A stretch of 64,000 nt of DNA, taken from the NCBI RefSeq assembly GCF_004795255.1, contig NZ_SSBQ01000002.1:3305501-3369500 (forward strand). Direction: 5' to 3'. The position numbers were made by a program, and so were the translations under genes. The stretch is from Streptomyces sp. RKND-216. Its GTDB lineage: Bacteria > Actinomycetota > Actinomycetes > Streptomycetales > Streptomycetaceae. Below are positions 19,114-27,512 of this stretch, piece by piece (within the stretch, counting starts at the first letter, position 1; each line of letters begins with the position of its first letter). The notes below the pieces were generated by a model that was given only the letters and a program-made list of their open reading frames with translations, had not been told where the DNA came from and searched no databases.

Positions 19114-19389
19114 TCAGTCCAGCGTGGCCGTTCCGCCCGCGGGGATGCTCCACGGGCCGATCAGGGCGATGCCCGTGCGGACGAAGTCCTTCACGTTTCG
19201 GGTGGCCGGTGTGGCCCCGTGAGCCCGGCGGACGGCGGCGATCCGGGCGTCGGGCACCGAGGCGGTCATGCCGGTGGCATTGCGGTCGCGGAGTGCGACG
19301 CGGGGGATCCCGTCGCGTCAGGCGATCACCGACTGCCCGGGATTCGTGCGCACCAGCTCCGAGAGGACGTTCGCGTCCAGCACGATCAC
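19114..19389 (-). pseudogene. Remnant of a VapC-type PIN-domain toxin
   Basis: Reading leftward from GTG 19389, the first 23 codons give VIVLDANVLSELVRTNPGQ, the typical PIN N-terminus with the metal Asp, and then a TGA at 19318-19320. In the same frame beyond the stop comes PDARIAAVRRAHGATPATRN followed by VKDFVRTGIALIGPW, the PIN C-terminus with its last acidic residues. About 60 central residues are missing relative to a usual ~135-residue VapC. No antitoxin gene is present: the GTG overlaps the stop of the MFS gene. It is therefore a decayed toxin-antitoxin locus. Confidence 0.8.
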
Positions 19390-20687
19390 TCGTAGCACTG
19401 CTGGCGCGCGTCCGTAGGGACGTCGTGGGGGGCCGCCGGGGCGTGGGCGATCACGCGGGTGCCCGCCGGGGCGCCGCGGAGGCGGGAGGCGACGGCGGTG
19501 GCGAGCAGCGCCGTCACCGCCAGCGCAGCGCCCGTCCACGCCACGGCGGCGAAGCCCCAGCCCGCGCCGATGACCAGCCCGCCCAGCCACGGGCCGAGCG
19601 TGTTGCCGATGTTGAACGAGGCGGTGGTGGTCGCCCCGGCCAGTGTGGGCGCCGCGTCGGCCACGTTGAACATGCGCGCGTTGAGCGCGGGCGCGGCCGT
19701 GAAGACGGCCAGGCCGAGCAGGAACGACAGGGTGACCGCGGCCACCGGCACGTGCGCGAGCAGCGCGAGCGCCGTGAGCACCACCGCGGCGGCGGAGATC
19801 CCGGCGTACATGGTGCCGAAGAGGTGCGCGTCCGCGATGCGGCCGCCGACCGAGGTGCCGATCAGTGCGCCCAGGCCGAACAGCCCCAGCACCCACGGCA
19901 CCCAGCTCTCCGACAGGCCCGCGGTGCGGGTGAGGATCGGCGAGAGGTACGAGAAGACGCAGAAGCCGGTGGCGGCCGTGGCGGCGATGGTCACCAGCGT
20001 CATCCACACCTGCCGGTCGCGGTAGATGCGCAGCTCGCGGCGCAGGCGCGGCGCATCCTCGCCGGTCGGCGGCTGGGTGCGCGGCACCACGGCGACGACC
20101 CCGATGAGGCCGACCGCCGACATCGCGGCCACCGCCCAGAACGCCGAACGCCACCCGGCGCTCTGCCCGAGGAACGCTCCGGCCGGGACGCCCGCGATGT
20201 TCGCGATGCTGAGGCCGCCCACCATGACGGCCATCGCGCGGGCCCGCGCGTTCACCGGCACCAGCGACACGGCGACCGCCGCACCGACGGCCCAGAACCC
20301 GGCACAGGCCAGCGCGCTCACCACACGGGACGCGAACAGCATCCCGTACGAGGGCGCCAGCGCCCCCGCCACCTGCCCCAGGCCGAACACGGTGAGCAGT
20401 GCGATCAGGGTGGTGCGCCGCGGAAGCCGCAGCGTGGCGGCCGCCAGCAGCGGCGCCCCGACGACCATTCCGATGGCGAACGCCGAGACCAGCAGCCCGG
20501 CCTGCGGGATGGAGACGTCCATGTCGCGGGCCAGCGGCTCCAGGATGCCCGAGAGCATGAACTCCGAGGTGCCGAGCGCGAAGACGGACATGCCCAGCAC
20601 GTAGACCGCAGCGGGCATGCGGGTGCGCGTCGCCTTGGTGGCGGCTCGGGGCAGGTGCGGATCGGCTGTCGGTGCGTCGGCGGGCAT
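19386..20687 (-). CDS. MFS efflux transporter (Cmx/CmlR-like DHA1 group)
   Basis: A 433-residue, 12-segment major facilitator. MPAAVYVLGMSVFALGTSEF opens the first helix. The motif-A-like loop is ATLRLPRRTTL, and GWRSAFWAVAAMSAVGL is typical of arabinose-efflux/chloramphenicol-efflux DHA1 transporters. It probably exports a drug or metabolite using the proton gradient; chloramphenicol is one candidate but cannot be asserted. The ATG at 20687 is followed by a hydrophilic 24-residue tail before helix 1. Its stop overlaps the start of the vapC remnant by four bases. The gene upstream on this strand is the TIGR03086-type protein, 119 bases away. Confidence 0.85.
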   Translation of the reverse strand: MPADAPTADPHLPRAATKATRTRMPAAVYVLGMSVFALGTSEFMLSGILEPLARDMDVSIPQAGLLVSAFAIGMVVGAPLLAAATLRLPRRTTLIALLTVFGLGQVAGALAPSYGMLFASRVVSALACAGFWAVGAAVAVSLVPVNARARAMAVMVGGLSIANIAGVPAGAFLGQSAGWRSAFWAVAAMSAVGLIGVVAVVPRTQPPTGEDAPRLRRELRIYRDRQVWMTLVTIAATAATGFCVFSYLSPILTRTAGLSESWVPWVLGLFGLGALIGTSVGGRIADAHLFGTMYAGISAAAVVLTALALLAHVPVAAVTLSFLLGLAVFTAAPALNARMFNVADAAPTLAGATTTASFNIGNTLGPWLGGLVIGAGWGFAAVAWTGAALAVTALLATAVASRLRGAPAGTRVIAHAPAAPHDVPTDARQQCYE

Positions 20688-20806
20688 GGTCGTGTTCAAC
20701 GGCGCACCCCGACGGGCGCATTCCCGTCCCGGCGCGGTGGTGTCCGAGCTCTCAGGTCGCGAGACCTCCGGCCGTGGTCCGCCCGGACCGGGTCCGGATC
20801 CGTGTC

Positions 20807-21370
20807 TCAGGGCCGGCGGCCGAGCAGGGCCAGCAGGTGCTCTTGCGGGGTGGCGGTGGCCGCGACGTCCACCGGGGGCGCGAAGACGCCCGGAATGCCC
20901 TGGTCGCCGACCATCGGACGCACCCGTTCCAGCAGGTCCTGCGCCAGTGCGTCGGAGATAGTCGCGGCACGGGCGATCCCCGTCCCCAGGTCCCATCCGT
21001 GCACGGCCAGGTCGGTCGTCATCTGCCAGCCGTACGCATCCGCCGCCTCGCGGCCACCGGTGACGTGCACCTCGCCCTCCAGCGCGCCCGGCCGGTGGAA
21101 GGCCGGGTGGGAGGCCGCGCCCGCCGCCTCCCAGGCGGCGACGGGTTCGTCGCCCAGCACGTCGCCGTCGAAGCGGTCGCCGACCTCCGCCAGCGTCGCC
21201 CCGCCCAGCAGATGCGGCGCCCACAGGTGCTCGGCGGTCACGTGGTTGACCAGGTCCCGGACGCTCCAGTCCGCACAGGGCGTCGCCGTGTGCCACTGCT
21301 CCGTCCCGACCTCGTGCACCAGCCGGTCCCACTCGGCGTAGGCGGTGTCGAACGCCTCGATGAGTTCCAT
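20807..21370 (-). CDS. TIGR03086-family (DinB-like, maleylpyruvate isomerase N-terminal type) protein
   Basis: A 187-residue four-helix-bundle protein. The start matches the mycothiol-dependent/DinB-like superfamily (TPCADWSVRDLVNHVTAEHL), with a metal-binding His in NHVTAEH and a second site in DLAVHGWDLGTGIA. TIGR03086 proteins are common in actinobacteria and are thought to bind metal; no substrate is known. It could use mycothiol, given the host group. ATG 21370 is divergent from the Uma2 gene. Confidence 0.82.
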   Translation of the reverse strand: MELIEAFDTAYAEWDRLVHEVGTEQWHTATPCADWSVRDLVNHVTAEHLWAPHLLGGATLAEVGDRFDGDVLGDEPVAAWEAAGAASHPAFHRPGALEGEVHVTGGREAADAYGWQMTTDLAVHGWDLGTGIARAATISDALAQDLLERVRPMVGDQGIPGVFAPPVDVAATATPQEHLLALLGRRP

Positions 21371-21525
21371 CCGTCCATGGTGCGCCCAGCGTCAACGCTT
21401 CCGCATCCGCGCCGTCCGAACGGATGAACGTACGCCCGAACGGCCCCTTCACCGCCCCGCGCGGCCGATCATGGCGCCGGGGACCAGGCTCCCGCGTAGC
21501 CTGGAGTTACGAGAGGGAGGTAAGC

Positions 21526-22149
21526 GTGACCGTCACCGCCGACCCCGTCACCGACATCATGGAAGACGCGCCGGACCCCATCGACCAGTTGAGCGCGCTC
21601 GAAGAGGCTTACGGAGAGCCTGTCCGGGCGCAGTACGTCGAGAGGGGCGCGTTCTTGCCGCCGCAACCGGACGATCAGCACATGGACGCCGCTGCCGAGT
21701 TCTACTTCCAGCTGCGCACCGCAGGCTTCCCGCTCGCCGGCATGGGCATCGGCCTGAGGTGCGGGGTCAAGTACGAGCGGACGCAGGCGCTCCTCATCCC
21801 CGACTTCTACGTGAAGCACCGGCGTCCCACGGATCTCGACGAGGCGTACCGCCGCACCCACAAGGGCTGGTACTCCATCGACCTGCTCGCACTCGTCGGG
21901 GAGGTCACCTCGACCAACCACGAGACGGACACCGGCCCGAAGTACCGCACGTACGCCGCTGCCGGCGTGCCGGTGTACGTGCTGCTGCACCGGCAGGAGG
22001 GCAAGGCGTACGCGTACTCCGACCCCGTGAGCGCGCCGGAGCGCGGCGACCCGCACTACGCGACGAAGACGGAGGTCGAGATCGGCCGCCCCCTGCCCCT
22101 TCCGGAGCCGTATCCGGCGCTGGAGACAGAGTTCCTGCTGGAGCGGTGA
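21526..22149 (+). CDS. Uma2-family (DUF820) PD-(D/E)XK endonuclease-like protein
   Basis: A 207-residue protein with the restriction-endonuclease fold of Uma2 proteins. LIPDFYVKHR gives the catalytic Asp and LVGEVTS the Glu position. GPKYRTYAAAGVPVYVLLHR gives the Lys and the following strand. Uma2 genes are numerous in streptomycetes and cyanobacteria; the biological target is unknown. The start is GTG 21526 with GGGAGG five bases upstream, preferred to an ATG ~100 bases earlier that has no ribosome-binding site. TAGCCT upstream (about 21497) is a possible -10 element. Confidence 0.87.
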   Translation: MTVTADPVTDIMEDAPDPIDQLSALEEAYGEPVRAQYVERGAFLPPQPDDQHMDAAAEFYFQLRTAGFPLAGMGIGLRCGVKYERTQALLIPDFYVKHRRPTDLDEAYRRTHKGWYSIDLLALVGEVTSTNHETDTGPKYRTYAAAGVPVYVLLHRQEGKAYAYSDPVSAPERGDPHYATKTEVEIGRPLPLPEPYPALETEFLLER

Positions 22150-22162
22150 GCCCCGGCCGGTC

Positions 22163-22852
22163 TCAGACGCTCAGCAGGTCGAGTTCGCCGCGCAGGTTGT
22201 GGCGGGCGGTGCGCTCCCAGTGGGTGCGGCCGTGTGCCGTGCGGAACAGCTGCGGCAGGTTGAGGAGTTGCCGCAGCACCGCGGCGCGGCCCTCGCGGAA
22301 CATCTCGTCCGGCACGAAGCCGTACTCCTGGCGCACGGACGCGGCATAGTGCGCGTACTCCTCGGGCGAGCCCGCCAGCACCGCGAGGTCCGCGTCGCAC
22401 AGCGTCTCGCCGTTCGCGTCCCCCGGCTCGGGCGCGTGCGTGACCGTCAGCCGCACCAGCCGTGCCACCTCCGCCGTGGTGCCGTCCGGCACCCCCGCCT
22501 CCGGCAGCGCCCGCTCGGCGAGCTGCGCGCTGCGCTCCTCGTTCTCGCTGCGGTCCGGCCGGTACACCGCGTCGTGGAACCACGCGGCCAGCCGTACGGC
22601 GTCCGGGTCGGCGGCGTGCGCGGCCAGCTCGTCCACCCGGTCCAGCACGGCGCGCAGGTGCCGCACCGTGTGGTAGTGCCGCTGCCGCTCCTCCCACCGG
22701 TCGAGCAGGTCCCGCCCGTACGGCTCCGGGGCCGGCTCCGCGGTCCCGCCCCGCGTGCGTACGAGCAGCTCGCGCCACCGCGCGAGCAGCGCGTCGCGGT
22801 CCGGTCCCGGCTCCTGATGCGGCTCGGGCACGTACGGAATCCCGGATGGCAT
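22163..22852 (-). CDS. HD-domain metal-dependent phosphohydrolase-like protein
   Basis: A 229-residue protein of the predicted HD-superfamily hydrolase group. RHYHTVRHL supplies the first His, AAWFHDAVY the HD pair and CDADLAVLAG the last Asp, so the metal site is complete. Proteins of this type may act on nucleotides or phosphodiesters, but no substrate is assigned. The N-terminal ~30 residues are Pro-rich. It is convergent with the Uma2 gene (13-base gap) and divergent from cutC, with about 115 bases between the starts. Confidence 0.85.
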   Translation of the reverse strand: MPSGIPYVPEPHQEPGPDRDALLARWRELLVRTRGGTAEPAPEPYGRDLLDRWEERQRHYHTVRHLRAVLDRVDELAAHAADPDAVRLAAWFHDAVYRPDRSENEERSAQLAERALPEAGVPDGTTAEVARLVRLTVTHAPEPGDANGETLCDADLAVLAGSPEEYAHYAASVRQEYGFVPDEMFREGRAAVLRQLLNLPQLFRTAHGRTHWERTARHNLRGELDLLSV

Positions 22853-22965
22853 ACCGCCATTGTGCCCACTCCGGCCCGCGAGGAGCTCCGCGAGGAGCCG
22901 CGCGGTGCGGCGTGGGCGGGCCGGGGCGGGGTTTCCGGGTCACCGGGGGTGTGGCAGGCTGTGCT

Positions 22966-22981
22966 ACATGTCTAGACCATT
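22966..22981. promoter_or_regulatory. DasR-like (dre-type) site over the cutC start codon
   Basis: ACATGTCTAGACCATT matches the dre consensus ACTGGTCTAGACCACT at 13 of 16 positions, with GTCTAGACCA identical. It covers the ATG, and it forces the rare codons TCT, AGA, CCA and TTG on cutC. Binding here would block both transcription and initiation. This is a prediction from the motif only. Confidence 0.5.
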
Positions 22982-23669
22982 GCTCGAGGTGATCGCGCTC
23001 GACGCGGACGACGCCCGGGCCGCGCAGGCCGGAGGGGCGGACCGCCTCGAACTGGTGACGGATATGGCCGCCGACGGGCTCACGCCCTCGCCCGGTACCT
23101 TCGCGGCCGTACGGGCCGCCGTGGATCTGCCGGTGCGGGTGATGCTGCGCGCGGCGGACGGGTTCTCCGCCGGGGGACCGGAAGGTGTCGCGGTGCTCCG
23201 TGCGCAGGCAGAGGCGCTGCGCGCGGAGGGCGCGGAGGAGTTCGTGCTCGGCTTCCTGGAGGAGTCCGGGCAGCCCGACGTGGAGGCGGTCGCCGCGCTG
23301 GCGGCGGCGACCGGCGGCGGCCGGTGGACGTTCCACCGCGCCATCGACCGGGCCGCCGACCGGGACGGCCTGCGCAAGCGCCTGGCCGACCTGCCCGGCC
23401 CGGACGCCTTCCTGACCGCGGGCTCCGCGGCCGGCGTGGACGACGGCTGGGACGTGCTGGTCGCGGAGGCGGCCCGTACGGCTGCGGGCGAACCCGGCTA
23501 CGAGCCGCTGCTGATGGTCGGGGGCGGTCTGCGGCTGGACCACGTGCCCGGCCTGAAGGACGCCGGGGTGACGGCGTTTCACATCGGGGGCGCCGCGCGA
23601 CCCGAGGGCTGGCACGGTCCGGTCACGGCCGGGGCGGTCGCCCGCTGGCGCACCCTGCTGGACGGCTGA
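22968..23669 (+). CDS. cutC: CutC-family copper homeostasis / TIM-barrel protein
   Basis: A 233-residue TIM-barrel protein. The start LLEVIALDADDARAAQAGGA and GADRLELVTDMAADGLTPSP are canonical for CutC. GRWTFHRAIDRAADRDG and FLTAGSAAGVDDGWD follow. The name comes from an E. coli copper-tolerance phenotype, but the catalytic role is not established. CAGGCT ends seven bases before the ATG (leaderless arrangement). The first codons TCT AGA CCA TTG are very unlike the rest of the gene and coincide with a DasR-like operator. Confidence 0.93.
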   Translation: MSRPLLEVIALDADDARAAQAGGADRLELVTDMAADGLTPSPGTFAAVRAAVDLPVRVMLRAADGFSAGGPEGVAVLRAQAEALRAEGAEEFVLGFLEESGQPDVEAVAALAAATGGGRWTFHRAIDRAADRDGLRKRLADLPGPDAFLTAGSAAGVDDGWDVLVAEAARTAAGEPGYEPLLMVGGGLRLDHVPGLKDAGVTAFHIGGAARPEGWHGPVTAGAVARWRTLLDG

Positions 23670-23880
23670 CGCGGACCCGGCCCGCCGGTCGGGAGCGGCC
23701 CGTCGGAGCGCGGTCGCCGTGTCGTGCCGCGGCTCGAAGAGCAGCCAGCCGTCCCCGGCATCGACGCCCGCGAGCGGGGCCGCACGCGCCGACGGTGCCC
23801 CAGCGGCGTTCAGACCCGCGGGGACGGGGAAGAGGACATCGCGGAAGGTACGACCGTCGAACACTCACCGGAGGTGAACC

Positions 23881-24522
23881 GTGCGGGCCGTACGACTCCC
23901 CTGGTGGGTCTCGCTGCCCCTCGCCCTCGTCGTCCTGGTCGCCCTGCTCGCGGCCGCCGGGCGGCTCAACCTGATCCCCGGGCTGCCGAACCCGTTCGAG
24001 AGCGACACCAAGGACCGCACCGGCCCGACGCTGCTCACCTCCATCCAGGACATGAGCCGCTACCAGGCCGCCTCCGGCAACTTCCAGGTCGTCGTCGACC
24101 TGGAGAAGGACGCCAAGTACCTGCCGGACGCCCTCCTCGGCGAGCGCACCCTCTTCGTCGGTGCCGGCTCGGTCGGCGCGTACGTCGACCTCGGCGACGT
24201 CGACAAGAAGGCGGTGAAGGTGAACGACGCCCGCACGTCCGCCACCCTCACCCTGCCGCGCGCCGAGCTGGAGAAGCCGGCACTGAACGAGGACCGCTCC
24301 TACGTCGTCGCCCGCGAACGCGGCCTCTTCGACCGCTACGGCGACTGGTTCTCCGACAACCCCAACAGCGAGCAGAAGGTGCGTCAGACCGCCGTGAAGC
24401 ACATCACGCAGGCCGCCGAGGACAGCGGCCTGCGCAAGCGGGCGGAGAAGAACACCACGCAGATGCTGGAGCAGCTGCTGCGTTCGCTGGGCTACGAGCG
24501 GGTCGACGTCACGTACGCGTGA
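23881..24522 (+). CDS. DUF4230 domain membrane-anchored protein
   Basis: A 213-residue protein with one N-terminal membrane segment (WVSLPLALVVLVALLAAAG, residues ~9-27). An extracytoplasmic DUF4230 domain follows: NFQVVVDLEKDAKYLP, FVGAGSVGAYVDLGDV and a helical C-terminus (VRQTAVKHITQAAEDSGLRK). The function is unknown. The GTG start has GGAGGTGA five bases upstream, lying in a small TCACC-GGA-GGTGA hairpin (23865-23877) that could limit translation. Its 3' end overlaps the convergent helR gene by 14 bases. Confidence 0.85.
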   Translation: MRAVRLPWWVSLPLALVVLVALLAAAGRLNLIPGLPNPFESDTKDRTGPTLLTSIQDMSRYQAASGNFQVVVDLEKDAKYLPDALLGERTLFVGAGSVGAYVDLGDVDKKAVKVNDARTSATLTLPRAELEKPALNEDRSYVVARERGLFDRYGDWFSDNPNSEQKVRQTAVKHITQAAEDSGLRKRAEKNTTQMLEQLLRSLGYERVDVTYA

Positions 24523-26644
24523 GCGCCTCCGGCAGCGGTTCGGCGTGCACGACGGCGAGACCGGAGACCGCGCGCGTCAGGCACACGTACAGGCGGCGCA
24601 GGCCGGTGCGCGCGTCGGGCTCCCCGGACACGATCGCCGCCGGCTCATCGAGCACCACGTAGTCGTACTCCAGGCCCTTCGCCAATGTCGCCGGCACCAA
24701 CGTCAGCCGCACACCGGCCGAGGTCTCCTCGCCCGGGGCGAGGTGCGGCAGGCCCGCCTCCTCCAACGCGGCCGCCAGGGCGGGAACGCGCGCGTCCGCG
24801 ACGATGAGCCCCGTCGACCCCTCGCGGCCGAGCGACGCGCGGCACGCCGCCAGTACCGCGGCGGTCTGCTCCTCCGCCGCGACGGCCCGCACCGCGAAGT
24901 CGCCCGGCGACTCGCGGATCGAGGTCGCCTCGGCCAGCCCGGGGGCGATGCTGGGCAGCAGCCGGGAGGCGTAGGCGATCACGTCACGCGGGACGCGGAA
25001 GCCCTGGGTGAGCTCCTCGACGTGCGAGCCCTGCTTGCCGAGGTGCGACAGCGCCTCCTGCCAACTCGACGTGGCCCACGGGGTGGTGCCCTGCGCGAGG
25101 TCGCCGAGCACGGTCGCCGAACCGGTGGTGCAGCGCCGCCCCACCGCCCGGTACTGCATCGGGGAGAGGTCCTGCGCCTCGTCCAGCACCACGTGCCCCA
25201 GCGACGGGGTGCGCGCGACGAGGTCGGCCGCCTCGTCCACCAGCACCGCGTCCGCCGCCGACCACGTCGCGGACTTCACCCCGCGGGCCGGCTTCGCCCA
25301 CCGCACGGCCTGCTGCTCGTCCGCGTCCAGCAGCCCGTCGGCCTGCTCGGCGAGGAAATCCGGGTCGGAGAGCAGCCGCAGCACCAGCTTCGCCGGGTCG
25401 ACGGCCGGCCAGACCGCCTTCACCACGGCCTTGACCGCCGCGTTCCGCGCCACCGCGTCCTGCACCCGGTCGTCCGGAGCCTCGCCCGCTTGCTCCATGC
25501 GCACCAGCACGGCGTGCGCGATGCGCTGCGGCAGCGCCTCCCGCGCCGCCCCGTACCGCATGTCGCGCTGCAGCAACTCCTCGACCAGCTCCTGGAGTTC
25601 GTACGAAGGAATGCGCCAGCGCCGGGAGCCGCGCACCACCACGCACCCCTCGGCGGGCATGGTGACCCCGGCGCGCACCGCGCGGCGCAGCACCTGCGCC
25701 ATCCGTGCGTCACCCTTGAGCCGGGCGGTCTCCGCTCCGTCCCGGCCGCGCACCCGCACGCCGTACCGTGCGGCGGCCTCCTCGACCAGCCCGTCCACCG
25801 TGGCCTGCCGCACCTGGAGTTCGCCCAGGGCGGGCAGGACCTGCTCGATGTAGTGCAGGAACGAGCGGTTCGGTCCGATGACCAGGGTGCCGGTGCGGGC
25901 CAGCCGTTCGCGGTGGGTGTAGAGCAGGTACGCCACCCGGTGCAGTCCGACGGCCGTCTTCCCGGTGCCGGGCGCGCCCTGGACGCACACCGTCCCCTCG
26001 ATGCCGGACCGCACGATGACGTCCTGCTCGGGCTGGATGGTGGCGACGATGTCGCGCATCGGGCCGACGCGCGGCTTCTCGATCTCCCGCTGGAGCAGCG
26101 CACTCGCCTGCGACGCCTCGGTCGGGTCGCCGAGGTGCTCGTCCTCGTACGCGGTCAGCTCGCCGCCCGTGTAGCCGAAGCGGCGGCGCAGCGCCACATC
26201 CTGCGGGTCCTTCTTCGAGGCGCGGTAGAACGGCTGCGAGACCGGCGCGCGCCAGTCCACCACCATGGGGTCGCCCTCGGCGTCGTGGACGTGGCGGCGG
26301 CCGATGTAGAAGGAGTGGCCGGCGTGGTGGGCGTACGGAGAGGCGGGCGCGGAATCGGCCTCGGTGTGCGGATGCCCGTAGTCGAGGCGGCCGAAGAACA
26401 GCGGGGTGTGCGCGAGGTCGGCGAGGGACTCGATCCGCTGGTCGAGCTGGGCGCGCAGGACTTCGGCGTTCACCCAGTTCGCGCTGACGTCGGAGATGTC
26501 GAGGGATTCGGCGTCGGCGCGCATCGCGCGCAGCGCGGCGCGCGAGCCAGCGAGGTGGGCGCGTTCGCGTTCCAGCGGGCCGTCGTCGCCCGCCGAGGTG
26601 GCGGGCGCGGGGGCGGCGGACGGGTCGGTGTCGTGCGCGGGCAC
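24509..26644 (-). CDS. helR: HelR/HelD-family RNA polymerase-associated ATPase
   Basis: A 711-residue SF1 helicase-like motor. It has an N-terminal coiled region (ERERAHLAGSRAALRAMRAD) and the family signature SFYIGRRHVHD then DWRAPVSQPFYRA (130-142). Walker A is GAPGTGKTA (223-231), Walker B is VVLDEAQDLSP, and the C-terminal motor half ends in LTRAVSGLAVV. HelD-like proteins recycle stalled RNA polymerase; the HelR branch in Streptomyces displaces rifampicin and gives tolerance. The GTG at 26644 is chosen for GGAGG seven bases upstream. I did not find a clear rifamycin-associated element. HelD rather than HelR function is possible. Confidence 0.87.
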   Translation of the reverse strand: MPAHDTDPSAAPAPATSAGDDGPLERERAHLAGSRAALRAMRADAESLDISDVSANWVNAEVLRAQLDQRIESLADLAHTPLFFGRLDYGHPHTEADSAPASPYAHHAGHSFYIGRRHVHDAEGDPMVVDWRAPVSQPFYRASKKDPQDVALRRRFGYTGGELTAYEDEHLGDPTEASQASALLQREIEKPRVGPMRDIVATIQPEQDVIVRSGIEGTVCVQGAPGTGKTAVGLHRVAYLLYTHRERLARTGTLVIGPNRSFLHYIEQVLPALGELQVRQATVDGLVEEAAARYGVRVRGRDGAETARLKGDARMAQVLRRAVRAGVTMPAEGCVVVRGSRRWRIPSYELQELVEELLQRDMRYGAAREALPQRIAHAVLVRMEQAGEAPDDRVQDAVARNAAVKAVVKAVWPAVDPAKLVLRLLSDPDFLAEQADGLLDADEQQAVRWAKPARGVKSATWSAADAVLVDEAADLVARTPSLGHVVLDEAQDLSPMQYRAVGRRCTTGSATVLGDLAQGTTPWATSSWQEALSHLGKQGSHVEELTQGFRVPRDVIAYASRLLPSIAPGLAEATSIRESPGDFAVRAVAAEEQTAAVLAACRASLGREGSTGLIVADARVPALAAALEEAGLPHLAPGEETSAGVRLTLVPATLAKGLEYDYVVLDEPAAIVSGEPDARTGLRRLYVCLTRAVSGLAVVHAEPLPEALTRT

Positions 26645-27048
26645 GGGACGGCCTCCGGTGCGGTCTGACCGTACGCGCGCACGGCTGCGGGCGCGCGAGA
26701 GCGCGAAGTGACCGAGGTGCAGCGCGCGGCCGTCGGGCCCCTGACCGTCGAGGGCCGGGCCACGGCACGGGCCGCACGCCGCTGGACTCCGCGAACGCGC
26801 GCGCGGCAGGGCGCGACACGTACGAGTGAACGGGTGCGTGGGCGGGTGCCAGCCGGTTTCCGAACGGCCGGGGGCCTCCCGACGGGAGGCGGAGACGCGG
26901 AAGTCTAGACCTCCGGGGCGCCGCGGGCGAACGGATTTCCCGGCCCGGTCCCCGTAGGGGGAAGTGTGGTCACCGAGAGCGAGACGATCGGGGCGAATCG
27001 GGACTTTAGGCTGATGCGCCCGGGCGGGGCAGTGCCCATGCTGGGGGT
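26645..27048. other. Intergenic region between helR and the next gene
   Basis: No gene I can support. It holds the helR ribosome-binding site, a 7-bp-stem hairpin (GCCTCCC-GAC-GGGAGGC at about 26874-26890), a palindrome around GTCTAGAC (listed separately), and a -10-like TAGGCT near 27007. Confidence 0.5.
26899..26914. promoter_or_regulatory. 16-bp near-palindrome GGAAGTCTAGACCTCC
   Basis: The sequence is symmetric except for one base pair, with the perfect core GTCTAGAC. It resembles a GntR/DasR-type operator but matches the dre consensus at only 10 of 16 positions. It lies about 255 bases upstream of the helR start. Confidence 0.35.
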
Positions 27049-27306
27049 ATGAGCAAAGCACCGCACGCACGCCTCGTCCCAGGTCAGCGGCCTGGGCACG
27101 GGTGCGGTGCCACTGCGCTCGGGGCGGATGCAAAGGGCCGCCCGCGTCGGCACTCGCGGCACATGGTCGGCAACACGCTCCGCGTCGCACGGGTCTTCGT
27201 CAGCTCCGCGTTCGACGTGGTCGTGCTCGGTGATCTGGAGGGTGGCCGTTCCGCGCGGCCGGAGCAGTCCGGTCGGCCCGAGCAGCCCGCGACGCGCCAG
27301 GGCTGA
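27049..27306 (+). CDS. Small hypothetical basic protein
   Basis: An 85-residue frame with strong G/C third-position bias. It has a basic first half (DAKGRPRRHSRHMVG) and a hydrophobic patch VARVFVSSAFDVVVLGD, then a low-complexity tail. I do not recognise a family with certainty. The ATG is preceded by GGGGGT and, six bases upstream, CATGCT, which could serve as a -10 for a leaderless mRNA. It is divergent from helR. It may be a real small gene of unknown role or a chance frame. Confidence 0.5.
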   Translation: MSKAPHARLVPGQRPGHGCGATALGADAKGRPRRHSRHMVGNTLRVARVFVSSAFDVVVLGDLEGGRSARPEQSGRPEQPATRQG

Positions 27307-27512
27307 CCTCCGCCCCACGGCCCGCCGGTACCGAGCCCGCGGGACGGTGGCCTCGTGCCCGGACGGTCCGCCGTGCGCGCAGGCCGGGTCGTTTCCCGGC
27401 GTGCCCACGATTCGTTGCCGATCTTCGCGCGGGCATCGCCGGGTAGGCACCCCGGTCGACTAGGGTCACCGCACGGACTGGTGGAAACCGGACGGAAGGG
27501 GCGACCGGCGCG

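Noticed and set aside
22971..22992. TCTAGA and CTCGAG close together at cutC, as in a cloning vector
   Set aside because: Both lie in a normal cutC reading frame and flanks show no vector sequence; a regulatory site explains the first.
26708..26908. A 66-codon rightward open frame upstream of helR
   Set aside because: Arg/Ala-rich without start signals, and it overlaps the helR promoter region.
26645..27048. Possible rifamycin-associated element for helR
   Set aside because: I see no sequence there that I can match to the described element with confidence.
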